Translations under genes and position numbers: made by a program
Part shown: piece after piece, positions 1 through 8,352 of the stretch
How positions within the stretch are numbered: the first letter of the stretch is position 1
Layout: each line of letters begins with the position of its first letter
Notes under the pieces: generated by a model
What the model was told of the DNA's origin: nothing
Databases searched by the model: none
What the model saw: only the letters and a program-made list of their open reading frames with translations
Source: JAEUNX01 sp034004685
GTDB lineage: Bacteria > Pseudomonadota > Gammaproteobacteria > Burkholderiales > Rhodocyclaceae
DNA: 64,000 nt
Direction of reading: 5' to 3'
Assembly: GCA_034004685.1 (NCBI GenBank)
Contig: JAVEWG010000018.1
Span: 1 to 64,000 of the forward strand

Positions 1-1188
1 GAAGTCGTGTTCGTGACAGGGCGGGTTACCGCAGCGGGCCACCCCATTGCCCTCGGCGCCCGGGTTGGCGAAGGCCAGGAACTGCTGACTGGAGCAGATG
101 GCTATCTTTACCTGCGTACCGCCGATCAAGGGGTTTTCATCCTGCGGCCCAACAGCCGGGCCACCATTGAGCGATATGCCTACGACCCGAGCCGCCCGGA
201 GGGCACCCAGGTTAAGGTCGTGCTCAGTCAGGGGGTGATGCGGGGCATCAGCGGCCTGGGGGTGAAGGCCGCACGAGAGCAATTCCGGTTCAACACGCCG
301 GTCGCCGCCATCGGTGTAAGGGGGACGGATTTTTCGGTTTTCACGTCCTCGGAGGTGAGCCGGGCAAGCGTTCGCAGCGGAGGTATCGTGATGGCAGGCT
401 TCGGGCCGTCGTGCCCCATGGGGGGTGGAGGGCCCTGCAGTGGCGAAGGTGCTGAAGAGCTGTATGCCACTCAAAAGGATGTCGCCCTCCTGCAGCTTCA
501 GCGGGGCGATCCCCGCCCTCAGCGGCTGGACGCTCGTTATTTGCACTTGGCGCCGGACAGCGTGGTCCCGCCCAACGGCCAGGAACCTGGAACCGGGGCG
601 GCTTCAGCCAGTCCGTCAAACACCGGCACGGTACGCTCGGAATCCGCATTGATCAGCAATGCGGTCACCGCCCCGCCCCCTGTGATTGAGGAGCCCCGCC
701 ACATTCAGTGGGGACGGTGGACGCCCTTGGTCGGCCTGCCGGCCAACGTGGACGTGGAAGCACTCCCCGCTGGACTCGAGACCATCGTCAAATTCCCCAC
801 CTTCGGCCTGTGGCAAGACGCGCCCCTCACCGGCACCCTACCCCGGGAGGGCCGCGGCGAATTTACCTTGCGGGACCACGAAGGTTATTTTGTGGCCGGC
901 GATCGCATGCTGGAATCCGCCCGGGCGGAAAACGCCAGGTTAACGGTGGATTTCGGGACCCGCAGCTTCGAGACCCGGATGGATCTCATCGGAACGAACT
1001 ACCGTACCGATATCGTCGCGACGGGCTCAGTTGATACGGACGGCCGCTTGGCCAGCAATCTGATTGGGTCCAACAGTTATATCCGGGGCACCCTGACTGG
1101 CGAGAATGGCAAGCAGGCGGGTTACCTCTACCAGCGCACGGTTAGCGGCAGCCTGAAGGCGATAGGAGCCACATTCTGGAGCCGCTGA
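1..1188 (+). CDS. FecR-domain protein (5' end outside window)
   Basis: The reading frame is open from base 1, so the N-terminus, probably including a signal peptide, lies upstream. The visible part begins inside a FecR-like domain: a short beta-rich stretch followed by a 'GVRGTDFSV' segment near residue 104, which is typical of FecR-fold periplasmic proteins. The C-terminal two thirds match no family I recognise; they contain a Cys pair near residues 136 and 144 and a Pro/Ser-rich linker. FecR proteins of this kind often occur beside CHASE2 cyclases and TPR/outer-membrane proteins, as here, which suggests a periplasmic sensor or ligand-binding role. That role is inferred from context. Confidence 0.75.
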   Translation, partial: EVVFVTGRVTAAGHPIALGARVGEGQELLTGADGYLYLRTADQGVFILRPNSRATIERYAYDPSRPEGTQVKVVLSQGVMRGISGLGVKAAREQFRFNTPVAAIGVRGTDFSVFTSSEVSRASVRSGGIVMAGFGPSCPMGGGGPCSGEGAEELYATQKDVALLQLQRGDPRPQRLDARYLHLAPDSVVPPNGQEPGTGAASASPSNTGTVRSESALISNAVTAPPPVIEEPRHIQWGRWTPLVGLPANVDVEALPAGLETIVKFPTFGLWQDAPLTGTLPREGRGEFTLRDHEGYFVAGDRMLESARAENARLTVDFGTRSFETRMDLIGTNYRTDIVATGSVDTDGRLASNLIGSNSYIRGTLTGENGKQAGYLYQRTVSGSLKAIGATFWSR

Positions 1189-1331
1189 ACTCTGCCGGCC
1201 GAAGGGCGGACGCCTGCCCCAGCTGCGTTCCCAATACCTGACCGTGTCCAGACCATCGATGGAAGGCCCGGGCCAGGCCTTCAGGGCACGGGCGTAGCGC
1301 CCCTCCACCCAGCTTGCCCCTTCTGCCCCCA

Positions 1332-3173
1332 ATGTCAGCCCAACCGAAGGGTAAAGCCCCCTACAGACCACAAGGACGACGTGGGGTCGATGCCCTCCTG
1401 GCGCCCCTTTTTGCCCTGCTGGTGGCCCTGGGCTTGCCCCTGCTCCAAAGCAATGCGGGGTTCGTGACGGCCCTGGACGAAGCCCTGCGGGACGCCGGGG
1501 TTAGGGCGCTAGCCAGCAGCCAGCCCGAAGTGCGCCTGACCGTGGTGGACATCGACGAGGAGAGCTTGCGCCGCCTGGGCCGTTGGCCATGGCCCAGGGA
1601 GCGGCTTGCGAGCCTGCTGGAATCCCTGCGGATGGATTACGGGGCCCGGGGCATCGGCGTTGACATGGTCCTGCCCGAAGCGGGGGAGCCTGGGGGGGAC
1701 GTGCGACTGGCCGCCTTGGGTGAAAATGGCATCGTCGTGCTGGCCCACGCCCTGGATTTTGTGCCCAGGCCCGCGCCGGTGCGTCAAGGGGTATTGGCGC
1801 GAACCCCCACGGAATCACGGGGAGGCATGGCCGCAACGGGCTGGGTTGCCAATCACGAAGGGTTGGCGGGGGCTCGCTGCGTCGGCAATATCGGTTTTGT
1901 ACCGGATGGGGACGGTTCGCTGCGGCGAGTCCCCCTGCTTGCCCAGGCCGGAGAGCGCGGCTATGCAAGCCTGAGCCTGGCAATGCTGGAGTGCGGCCCT
2001 AGACTCCGGCCCCTGGCAACGGATATTCCCCTTGGTGCCTGGCGTATTCCCTACCGCCGCAATGTCAGCGCTTATACCGTAGTGCCGGCCTATCGCATTC
2101 TGGAACAAAGCGCGCCCCGCTCGTTGATTGAAGGCCGCTGGGTATTGGTGGGCGCTTCGGCTCTTGGGCTGACGGACAGGGTCGCAACCCCCATCCATCC
2201 AGCCCTTACCGGGGTGATCGTGCACGCCGAGATCCTGACCAGCCTGCTCGATGATCAGGAAGGCCGCGCCCGCCCCATCCCCGGACTGAAAAACTGGACC
2301 CTGGCTTGGTTGGGTGTAAGCATCGGCCTCTTGGCGCTGGGCGTGCCGCGCCTCGGGGTTAGGGGTAGCCTGGCCGCCACCATGGGCGCGATGGCGGCGT
2401 GGATCGCCATTGCCTTGGCGGGACTCCATTGGCAGTTCGAGGTCTCACCTCTGGCGGGACTGGCCGGCTACGGAATCTTGCTCGTTGTTCAACTACCCCA
2501 GGAATGGAGCCGGGAGCGTCGGGCCGCCCGCCGCCTTCGGCAGGTCTTCGCCCATTATGTGGCGCCATCTGTCCTGGACGAATTGTTGCGGCAGCCCAGT
2601 GCGATTTCCCTCGAACCTGTTTATCGGGACATTACCGTCATGGTGGCCGACATGGAGGATTACTCAGGCCATACCGAGCGTTCAACCCTTGAAGAGGCGG
2701 GCGCTCTCACGCGGGATTTCCTGACGTGCCTGACGCTGCCGGTCATGGAGACCGGTGGAACTCTGGACAAATACACCGGCGATGGCCTCGTGGCATTCTG
2801 GGGCGCCCCCTTGGATGACCAGGACCATGCGAATCATGCGCTGGACGCCGCTCAACGCATTCTTGCTGCGGTCCGGGAGATGAACGCCCAACGCGCCCAG
2901 GTGTCGGCCCCTCCGCTGCGGGCGCGGATCGGACTGGCAAGTGGCCGGGCGCTGGTGGGGGACTTGGGAACCGCCTTTCGCAGCACGTATACGGCGGTTG
3001 GGGATTGCATCAACATTGCCTCCCGCTTGCAAGAGGCTGCCAAGGGCTATCCTTGGGACGTACTGATCGGCGAAGCAACGGCCCTTGCTGCAGACAGGCA
3101 TTCCCTCGTACAGGCCGATACCATTAGAATTCGCGGTCTTCGTCAAACCGTCACGAGCTACCGCCTGGCTTGA
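1332..3173 (+). CDS. CHASE2-domain class III adenylate/guanylate cyclase
   Basis: About 613 residues. An N-terminal membrane segment is followed by an extracytoplasmic CHASE2 sensor domain (about 30-310), three hydrophobic helices (about 316-393) and a cytoplasmic class III cyclase domain (about 425-613). The two metal-binding aspartates are seen in VADMEDYS (about D440) and KYTGDG (about D484). The lysine before the second aspartate and the 'VGDCIN' motif are those expected of an ATP-using cyclase, so cAMP is the likely product. I chose the ATG at 1332; a TTG at 1314 would add six residues and neither has a clear ribosome site. It lies between a FecR-domain gene and a TPR/outer-membrane gene, a recurring trio of unknown stimulus. 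Confidence 0.88.
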   Translation: MSAQPKGKAPYRPQGRRGVDALLAPLFALLVALGLPLLQSNAGFVTALDEALRDAGVRALASSQPEVRLTVVDIDEESLRRLGRWPWPRERLASLLESLRMDYGARGIGVDMVLPEAGEPGGDVRLAALGENGIVVLAHALDFVPRPAPVRQGVLARTPTESRGGMAATGWVANHEGLAGARCVGNIGFVPDGDGSLRRVPLLAQAGERGYASLSLAMLECGPRLRPLATDIPLGAWRIPYRRNVSAYTVVPAYRILEQSAPRSLIEGRWVLVGASALGLTDRVATPIHPALTGVIVHAEILTSLLDDQEGRARPIPGLKNWTLAWLGVSIGLLALGVPRLGVRGSLAATMGAMAAWIAIALAGLHWQFEVSPLAGLAGYGILLVVQLPQEWSRERRAARRLRQVFAHYVAPSVLDELLRQPSAISLEPVYRDITVMVADMEDYSGHTERSTLEEAGALTRDFLTCLTLPVMETGGTLDKYTGDGLVAFWGAPLDDQDHANHALDAAQRILAAVREMNAQRAQVSAPPLRARIGLASGRALVGDLGTAFRSTYTAVGDCINIASRLQEAAKGYPWDVLIGEATALAADRHSLVQADTIRIRGLRQTVTSYRLA

Positions 3174-3219
3174 GCTTGAGCCTCTCCGGAGCTGCTCCGA
3201 GGCACACACTCCAGCGGAT

Positions 3220-4455
3220 ATGGCCCTGCCGTTTCGATCCATCATTCAAATCGTCAGTCTGACGCTGATGTTCGGGGCTGCAGCCCACGCCCAGCCCACC
3301 ACCATTCCCCGGGATGCCTTGTACCAGGCCGCCCTGGAGGCCTTGGCGGCGGGGCATAACGAGCAGGCCGCGGCCCAGCTCGAGATGCTGGTTCTGGAAA
3401 CTCCCGACCATGCAGGCGCCTGGCTGGATCTGGCGATTCTGTTCTGCCAGAGCAGCGCGCAGGATCGGGCCCAGGCCTTGTTCGCCCACATCGAAGAACG
3501 TTTCGCCCCACCCCCGGCAATCCGGGAGATCATCGCCCGCTACCGGGCCAGTGGCTGCCAGGTCCATCAACCCCTTCCCCGCTTGCGGCTGAGTCTGGGT
3601 GGCGGCTATGACAGCAACGCCAGGCTGGGATCCGCGCTCAAGGAAATCTCCTTGGGAGGGGCTGACAATCCGTTCGAGGTGACCCTGGCTCGATCCCAGC
3701 GGGCCAAGGCATCGCCCTTGGCGAGCTTCCAGGGCGAAGTCAGTTATCCACTCGGCGTGGCAACCGAAATTTTCGGGCACTTCCAGCGCTGGGACTATGG
3801 TATGACACCGGACGTAAACACCTCCGTGTGGTCGGTTGGCTTGGTCCACAGCCAAGTCATCTCCGAGGATTTACGCCTTGAGCTGTCCGGGGCCCTCACC
3901 CAGGCAACCCTAGGAGGCGATGCATTTCATCGCAACGCTGCACTCCGGGCCAACCTCCCCCTCCTGGCACCGCGGGGGGATATGCCAGGCTTTGGTCTGG
4001 AAGGCAGCTACATCAACTACCAATTCAAACTCAACCCAATTTTTGACTCTCAAGTATGGACCGCTCAAGGTCACCTGCCAGCGCTCTTCGGGCCCGGACT
4101 GCAAGATCTTTCCATCGGATTTATTAGCGACATCGCCGAAGGCGCTCGCCCCGGCGGGGATCGCTACGGATGGATGCTGCAATGGCAGGCGCAATGGCCC
4201 ACCCCAAGCGGCCAACGCTGGGAGATCATGATGCGAGAGCAGACTTTGAGAAGCACCGCGATCTACTCCCCGGGTTTGATCGATCGGCGCAGAACCAGTG
4301 TCTCCCGGCAGGCCGGCGCAGCCTGGACCATACCATCCGGCGAGGATCAGGAGCTACGCCTTCAGGTGCGCTACCTGCTCGGCCGCGACTCGATCCCCCT
4401 GTTCCGTTACGAGAGTGTCGCCACGGATCTAACCTGGACCTGGACCTGGCGCTAG
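3220..4455 (+). CDS. TPR-containing outer-membrane barrel protein
   Basis: About 411 residues. The start is set at the ATG opening 'MALPFRSIIQIVSL', which gives a clean signal peptide ending near AHA-Q; longer frames lack one and would overlap the cyclase gene. Residues about 27-115 form one or two tetratricopeptide-like repeats. The rest (about 125-411) is rich in alternating aromatic and polar strands and ends in 'WTWTWR', as in outer-membrane beta-barrels. It is the third gene of the FecR–CHASE2–TPR group and probably supplies its outer-membrane part. No enzymatic motif is visible. The TAG stop lies in a CTAG that also flanks the mobile element immediately downstream. Confidence 0.7.
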   Translation: MALPFRSIIQIVSLTLMFGAAAHAQPTTIPRDALYQAALEALAAGHNEQAAAQLEMLVLETPDHAGAWLDLAILFCQSSAQDRAQALFAHIEERFAPPPAIREIIARYRASGCQVHQPLPRLRLSLGGGYDSNARLGSALKEISLGGADNPFEVTLARSQRAKASPLASFQGEVSYPLGVATEIFGHFQRWDYGMTPDVNTSVWSVGLVHSQVISEDLRLELSGALTQATLGGDAFHRNAALRANLPLLAPRGDMPGFGLEGSYINYQFKLNPIFDSQVWTAQGHLPALFGPGLQDLSIGFISDIAEGARPGGDRYGWMLQWQAQWPTPSGQRWEIMMREQTLRSTAIYSPGLIDRRRTSVSRQAGAAWTIPSGEDQELRLQVRYLLGRDSIPLFRYESVATDLTWTWTWR

Positions 4456-4722
4456 GGCGTGTTCTCATTAACCGCGGGGGATCGCGTTGAGCCCAAACGC
4501 TTCCGATGCAAGGCGTGCGACGCGGCAAAGGATGGGTGTCCTTTGCGAGGAGCGCAACGCCGCAGCGGGGGCGTTAGGGCTCAACCCGGAGGGCTCGTGC
4601 CCCTTGGCCCCCATTGCCGCGTTGCGGCTTCTCGCTTGGGATCCACCCAAGCAGCGGCGCCGCGCCTTGCACTGGACGCCAAGGGGCGCGAGCGCGACCC
4701 CCGGGGTTAATGAGAACACGCC
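4456..4722. mobile_element. MITE-like element with terminal inverted repeats
   Basis: The ends are perfect inverted repeats: GGCGTGTTCTCATTAACC at the left and its exact complement at 4705-4722. CTAG lies immediately outside both ends (4452-4455 and 4723-4726) and may be a target duplication. The 267-bp interior has no credible gene. It is itself an imperfect palindrome: GCAAGGCG near 4509 pairs with CGCCTTGC near 4667, and GCGCAACGC pairs with GCGTTGCGG. This is the structure of a non-autonomous hairpin element mobilised by a transposase elsewhere, perhaps of the IS5/IS427 type, some of which target CTAG. The family assignment is inference. Confidence 0.7.
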
Positions 4723-4733
4723 CTAGCAGTGTT

Positions 4734-4756
4734 GGCGGGATGAATCCCGCCCTACA
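4734..4756 (-). repeat. REP-like intergenic hairpin
   Basis: GGCGGGA-TGAA-TCCCGCC forms a 7-bp stem followed by CTACA. Read on the minus strand it is TGTAGGGCGGGATTCATCCC..., the same design as the hairpins at 14024, 33634 and 33686. It lies in the 164-bp gap between the MITE-like element and the Crp/Fnr gene, which otherwise holds nothing I recognise. Confidence 0.6.
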
Positions 4757-4890
4757 AACCGAGCCAGCGGCGCGGACATTCGTCCGGCATGCCGGATTGG
4801 GCGTATGGGGGTTTCCCGCCATCCTCCGCCATGTTTGCCCGCTTCTGGCCCTATCGGCCTTGTTGCGTACAACACGACACCAAGGATTTG

Positions 4891-5613
4891 TCAGGGGGCC
4901 GCTTTAGCGGGGGCCAACAGCCCGGCCAGGCGCTGCAACTTGGCGGGCTCGCGCACGATCATCCGGGAAACGTCCTTCTCCAGCACCCCCTGCTGCTGGA
5001 GCTCGGCCAAGGCCCTGGAAACGGTCTCTCGGCTCGTGTTGATCATGATGGAGATTTCCTGATGGGTGGGGAGGCCCTCGATGACGTGGACGCCACCGGG
5101 GGCCTCCCGCATGAGGGACGCCAACAGCGCGAACACCCGCTGAAAGGCGTTCTGCTTACCAAGCATCAGACGCATGTTGGACAACTGGCGGATGCTGCGG
5201 GCCAGGTGACGGTACATTCCGGCAGCCACCGTGGGCTCGTGATAAAACAAGTCCAAAGCCACGGCGCGGGGCAGAAAAGCAACCCCGGAAGAGGCGAGGG
5301 CTACGACGAATGCAGAGCGGGGAAGCCCGTCGATGACCGCCAGCTCCCCAAAGAATGCCCCCGGGGGAATGAGATTAAGACCAACCTCCCGCCCTTCCTC
5401 GGTGATGTCCATCGCTTGCAGGCGCCCGAAGAGCAGGATCATCAACGCTTCTCCAGACGACCCCTTGGTGACAACCACGTCACGCCGGGCAAAGGTCTTC
5501 ACCCACATGATTTCCGCCAGGGACGCAAGGCGGGATTCGTCCAGGCCGGCGAACAGGGGTATCCGCCGGAGCAGGGCCGGACTGAGCTTTTGAGGGGCGC
5601 TTTCAGCTTCCAT
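4891..5613 (-). CDS. Crp/Fnr-family transcriptional regulator
   Basis: About 240 residues from the ATG at 5613. An N-terminal cyclic-nucleotide-binding beta-roll (about 20-135, with 'GAFFGELAVIDGLPRSA') is followed by a dimerisation helix and a winged helix-turn-helix (about 165-220, with 'THQEISIMINTSRETVSRAL'). The phosphate-binding cassette resembles the cAMP-binding form. There is no N-terminal cysteine set for an Fnr Fe-S cluster. The start overlaps the end of the TolC-like gene by 11 bases, so it is probably translated as the last gene of the type I secretion operon and may control it. A CHASE2 cyclase that could make its ligand is encoded 1.7 kb away. Confidence 0.9.
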   Translation of the reverse strand: MEAESAPQKLSPALLRRIPLFAGLDESRLASLAEIMWVKTFARRDVVVTKGSSGEALMILLFGRLQAMDITEEGREVGLNLIPPGAFFGELAVIDGLPRSAFVVALASSGVAFLPRAVALDLFYHEPTVAAGMYRHLARSIRQLSNMRLMLGKQNAFQRVFALLASLMREAPGGVHVIEGLPTHQEISIMINTSRETVSRALAELQQQGVLEKDVSRMIVREPAKLQRLAGLLAPAKAAP

Positions 5614-6997
5614 TGCCACCCGATGAGGGGAATGCACCGAACCAGTCAGCAATCTTCTTCACGTCGGACTCATTGATCTGTCCGGTCAAGGTCCGCACGT
5701 TAACCCAGGCGATGACGAAGTCGAAGTTTGCCCGCACCAAATCCCGGCGTGCGCTATAGAGCCGATGGATTGCGTTCAGTACATCCAATTGCGTACTGAT
5801 CCCCGCTTGCAGCCCCTTGCGGGATGAGGTCAGCGCGGTTTCGCTGGATTTTACCGCAAGGCGCAGGGCCCGGATCTTGGCTGAACTGGTCTGCACATCC
5901 AGGTAGCTCTTGCGCAGACTGGTCTCGGTCTTGCGCTCTGCCGCATCCACCTGATAACCGCTTTTCTCCTTGTTGGCCAGGGCCTGCCGCACTCCAGCCT
6001 GGACACCGCCCCCGGAAAAAATGGGAATGTTGTATTCGATCCCGACATAGTTGGTGTCGTAACGGGAATTCACGGTGTTGTTGCTTTCACTCGTGGACAA
6101 GCGCCGTGCCACCACGAGATCCAGCGTCGGAAAGTGTCCGGCGCGGGCTTTCCTTACGTCCTGGCCGGCCGCTTCCAAATTGGCTCGCGCGGCCACCAGA
6201 TCTGGATTGTTTTCCCGCGCGACTTCTAGCAGGACATCCAGGCTATCCGACAGGGGCGCCGCGACAGGGAGCCGATCCGGCGCCAATGCCAGCAGGCGAC
6301 CGGGACGAACCCCGATGATTTCTTCCAGGGAACGGAAAGCCACGTCCCGCCCGTTGATCGCTTCAATTTCCTCGGCCACAACCAAATCATGGTTCGCCTG
6401 AGCTTCGTCCACCTCGGTGCGAGTACCTTCGCCAGCCTGGAACATGCGCTGGGCCTGGTCAAGCTGCTGAACAAGCGCCTCGCGGTGGACCCTGGACAAG
6501 GCCACCAGCTCCTCTCCCAGCAACGCTTGAGAATAAGCGGCAGCCAGCTTGCCCGCCAGGGCCTGGTGCTCTTTATCGTATGAGGCCTCTCCGTACTGCT
6601 CCTGGGCCTGGGCAAAGCCCAACTGGGCCCAACTGCCCATGCGGAACATCGGCTGCCGCAAGGTCAGGGACTTGATATCACTGAAGTAAGCCAAGTCAGA
6701 AGTGACCGGCTTTCCCTGGGAATTCAGGGTCTCATTGTGGGCATCGTTGCGGTTGCGGCCTCCGGACAGGGCCACCGACGGAAGCAGCCCGGCCAGCGCC
6801 TGAGGCACGTATTCCCTGCTGGCATCCCTTGCGCTGCGGGCCACCAGGAGGCTGGCGTCGTTCTGCAAGGCCAGACGATACGCTTCCATGAACCCCAGAG
6901 GGCCCGCACTGGGCGCCTGCCGACTGTCGGCACCGTAAGCGGCAAACGCCGAAAATAGAAGCCCCGCACCAACCCATCGGGAAACTGTAAGCCTCAT
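5603..6997 (-). CDS. TolC-family outer-membrane channel of a type I secretion system
   Basis: About 464 residues. The signal peptide 'MRLTVSRWVGAGLLFSAFAAYGADS' starts at the ATG at 6997; a GTG at 7003 overlapping the HlyD stop is an alternative start. Two outer-membrane-efflux repeats with long coiled-coil helices are present, and the typical 'NPDLVAARANLEAAGQDV' segment falls near the middle. It should form the outer-membrane exit duct for the ABC transporter and HlyD adaptor encoded just upstream in the same overlapping operon. It differs from the second TolC-like protein at 11567-12886, so the genome has at least two. Confidence 0.9.
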   Translation of the reverse strand: MRLTVSRWVGAGLLFSAFAAYGADSRQAPSAGPLGFMEAYRLALQNDASLLVARSARDASREYVPQALAGLLPSVALSGGRNRNDAHNETLNSQGKPVTSDLAYFSDIKSLTLRQPMFRMGSWAQLGFAQAQEQYGEASYDKEHQALAGKLAAAYSQALLGEELVALSRVHREALVQQLDQAQRMFQAGEGTRTEVDEAQANHDLVVAEEIEAINGRDVAFRSLEEIIGVRPGRLLALAPDRLPVAAPLSDSLDVLLEVARENNPDLVAARANLEAAGQDVRKARAGHFPTLDLVVARRLSTSESNNTVNSRYDTNYVGIEYNIPIFSGGGVQAGVRQALANKEKSGYQVDAAERKTETSLRKSYLDVQTSSAKIRALRLAVKSSETALTSSRKGLQAGISTQLDVLNAIHRLYSARRDLVRANFDFVIAWVNVRTLTGQINESDVKKIADWFGAFPSSGGNGS

Positions 6998-6999
6998 TG

Positions 7000-8352
7000 T
7001 CACCGCTCGTTCAGGGCCGCTGCGACCCGATTCAGGAAAGGTTTGGCCAGATAACCGAGGAAGGTCCGCTCCCCCGTCTTGATGATCACATCCACGGGCA
7101 TGCCGGTCCGTATCTCGTTGGTCCCCAGATCCCGCAAACCCTCGGGCGTCACTTCCACTCGAGCCAAGTAGCTGGGGGGAGATTGGGGGTTGGCGTCCGG
7201 GACCAAGTCAGCCGAGATGCTGGCGATGGTGCCATGAACCACCGGCGTGGTGCTCTGGTTGAACGCAACAAATCGCACGTCGGCCCGCAAGCCCTTCCGG
7301 ACGCCATCGATCAGATGGGGTGGTACCTTGGCCTCGACCGCAAGGGACTCCCCAGCGGGGGCCAGATCCATGATCCGCCCGCCCGCGGCGATGACTCCAC
7401 CTATCGTGTGGGTCTGCAAGCCCATGACCATGCCGTCCACCGGCGCCTTGATCTCCACCCGATCCAATTCATCCTGCGCAGCCACCAGGCGTTCGGTCAA
7501 GCCATTCACATCCCGCTGCACTTCCTGCAACTGGCTTTCCACATCCCGCGCAAACTCCTGCCGCACCTGGGTGATGCGCAAACGATATTCGGAGATCTCC
7601 CGCTGGGTTCTGGCGATCGTAGCAACAGTCTCTTCATGGGATCCGGAGATTTCAGACAAGGCTCGCTCGAGGTCCTGGAGCCGATTGCGGGGATAGTAGC
7701 CTTCCGCGGCCAGGGCTCTCAGGGACTCGGCTTGGGACTTCAGGATCTCCAACTGGGAACGCTTCGCCTGGCGCTGGCTTTCCAGCCCTGTGAGGTATGC
7801 CTCGCGCTGGGCAATGTTCTCCCCCAAAATCGCCACCTGCCCCTCCAGGGCGGCCTTGCGCTTTAAAAACACCCGGGATTGAATCTCCATGGCTTCAGCC
7901 ACCGAGGGATCCCCCCGCTCCTTTTGAATCTCGGCAGGAAAAGTCACGCTCGCCTCACCGCGCCGCTCAGCCAACAGGCGGGACTCCAAAGCCCGGGCTG
8001 TCAATATTTGGGCATAGACTGAAGCAAACTGAGCCTGGGCCGGCTTTGGATTCAGCCGTAACAATACTTGCCCAGCTTTGACGGTATCCCCCTCCCGAAC
8101 CCGGATTTCTTCAACCACTCCACCCGTCTGGTGCTGGATGGTCTTGCGCTTGCTGTCGGTGATCACAACGCCTTGAGTAGCCACCCCTTGATCCAGGGGC
8201 GCCAGCGCCGCCCATAGAAAAAAGCCGCCAAAACCGCCAAAAATAAGCCAACGGCCCAGACGCCGAAAACCCTGGTCATCCGTTTCCAAAGAAAGCGCAA
8301 CTGGCGCTGCGCCTGTACCGGCATCAACCTGATTCCGCCCCAACAACTTCAT
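7000..8352 (-). CDS. HlyD/PrtE-family periplasmic adaptor of a type I secretion system
   Basis: 450 residues with one N-terminal membrane helix (about 32-52), a lipoyl-like half-motif (about 75-100), long coiled-coil hairpins (about 150-300) and a C-terminal beta-barrel that includes 'IKAPVDGMVMGLQTHTIGG'. It bridges the inner-membrane ABC transporter and the TolC channel. The ATG overlaps the stop of the ABC gene by four bases (ATGA) and its own stop overlaps the possible GTG start of the TolC gene, so all members should be translationally coupled. Confidence 0.93.
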   Translation of the reverse strand: MKLLGRNQVDAGTGAAPVALSLETDDQGFRRLGRWLIFGGFGGFFLWAALAPLDQGVATQGVVITDSKRKTIQHQTGGVVEEIRVREGDTVKAGQVLLRLNPKPAQAQFASVYAQILTARALESRLLAERRGEASVTFPAEIQKERGDPSVAEAMEIQSRVFLKRKAALEGQVAILGENIAQREAYLTGLESQRQAKRSQLEILKSQAESLRALAAEGYYPRNRLQDLERALSEISGSHEETVATIARTQREISEYRLRITQVRQEFARDVESQLQEVQRDVNGLTERLVAAQDELDRVEIKAPVDGMVMGLQTHTIGGVIAAGGRIMDLAPAGESLAVEAKVPPHLIDGVRKGLRADVRFVAFNQSTTPVVHGTIASISADLVPDANPQSPPSYLARVEVTPEGLRDLGTNEIRTGMPVDVIIKTGERTFLGYLAKPFLNRVAAALNER

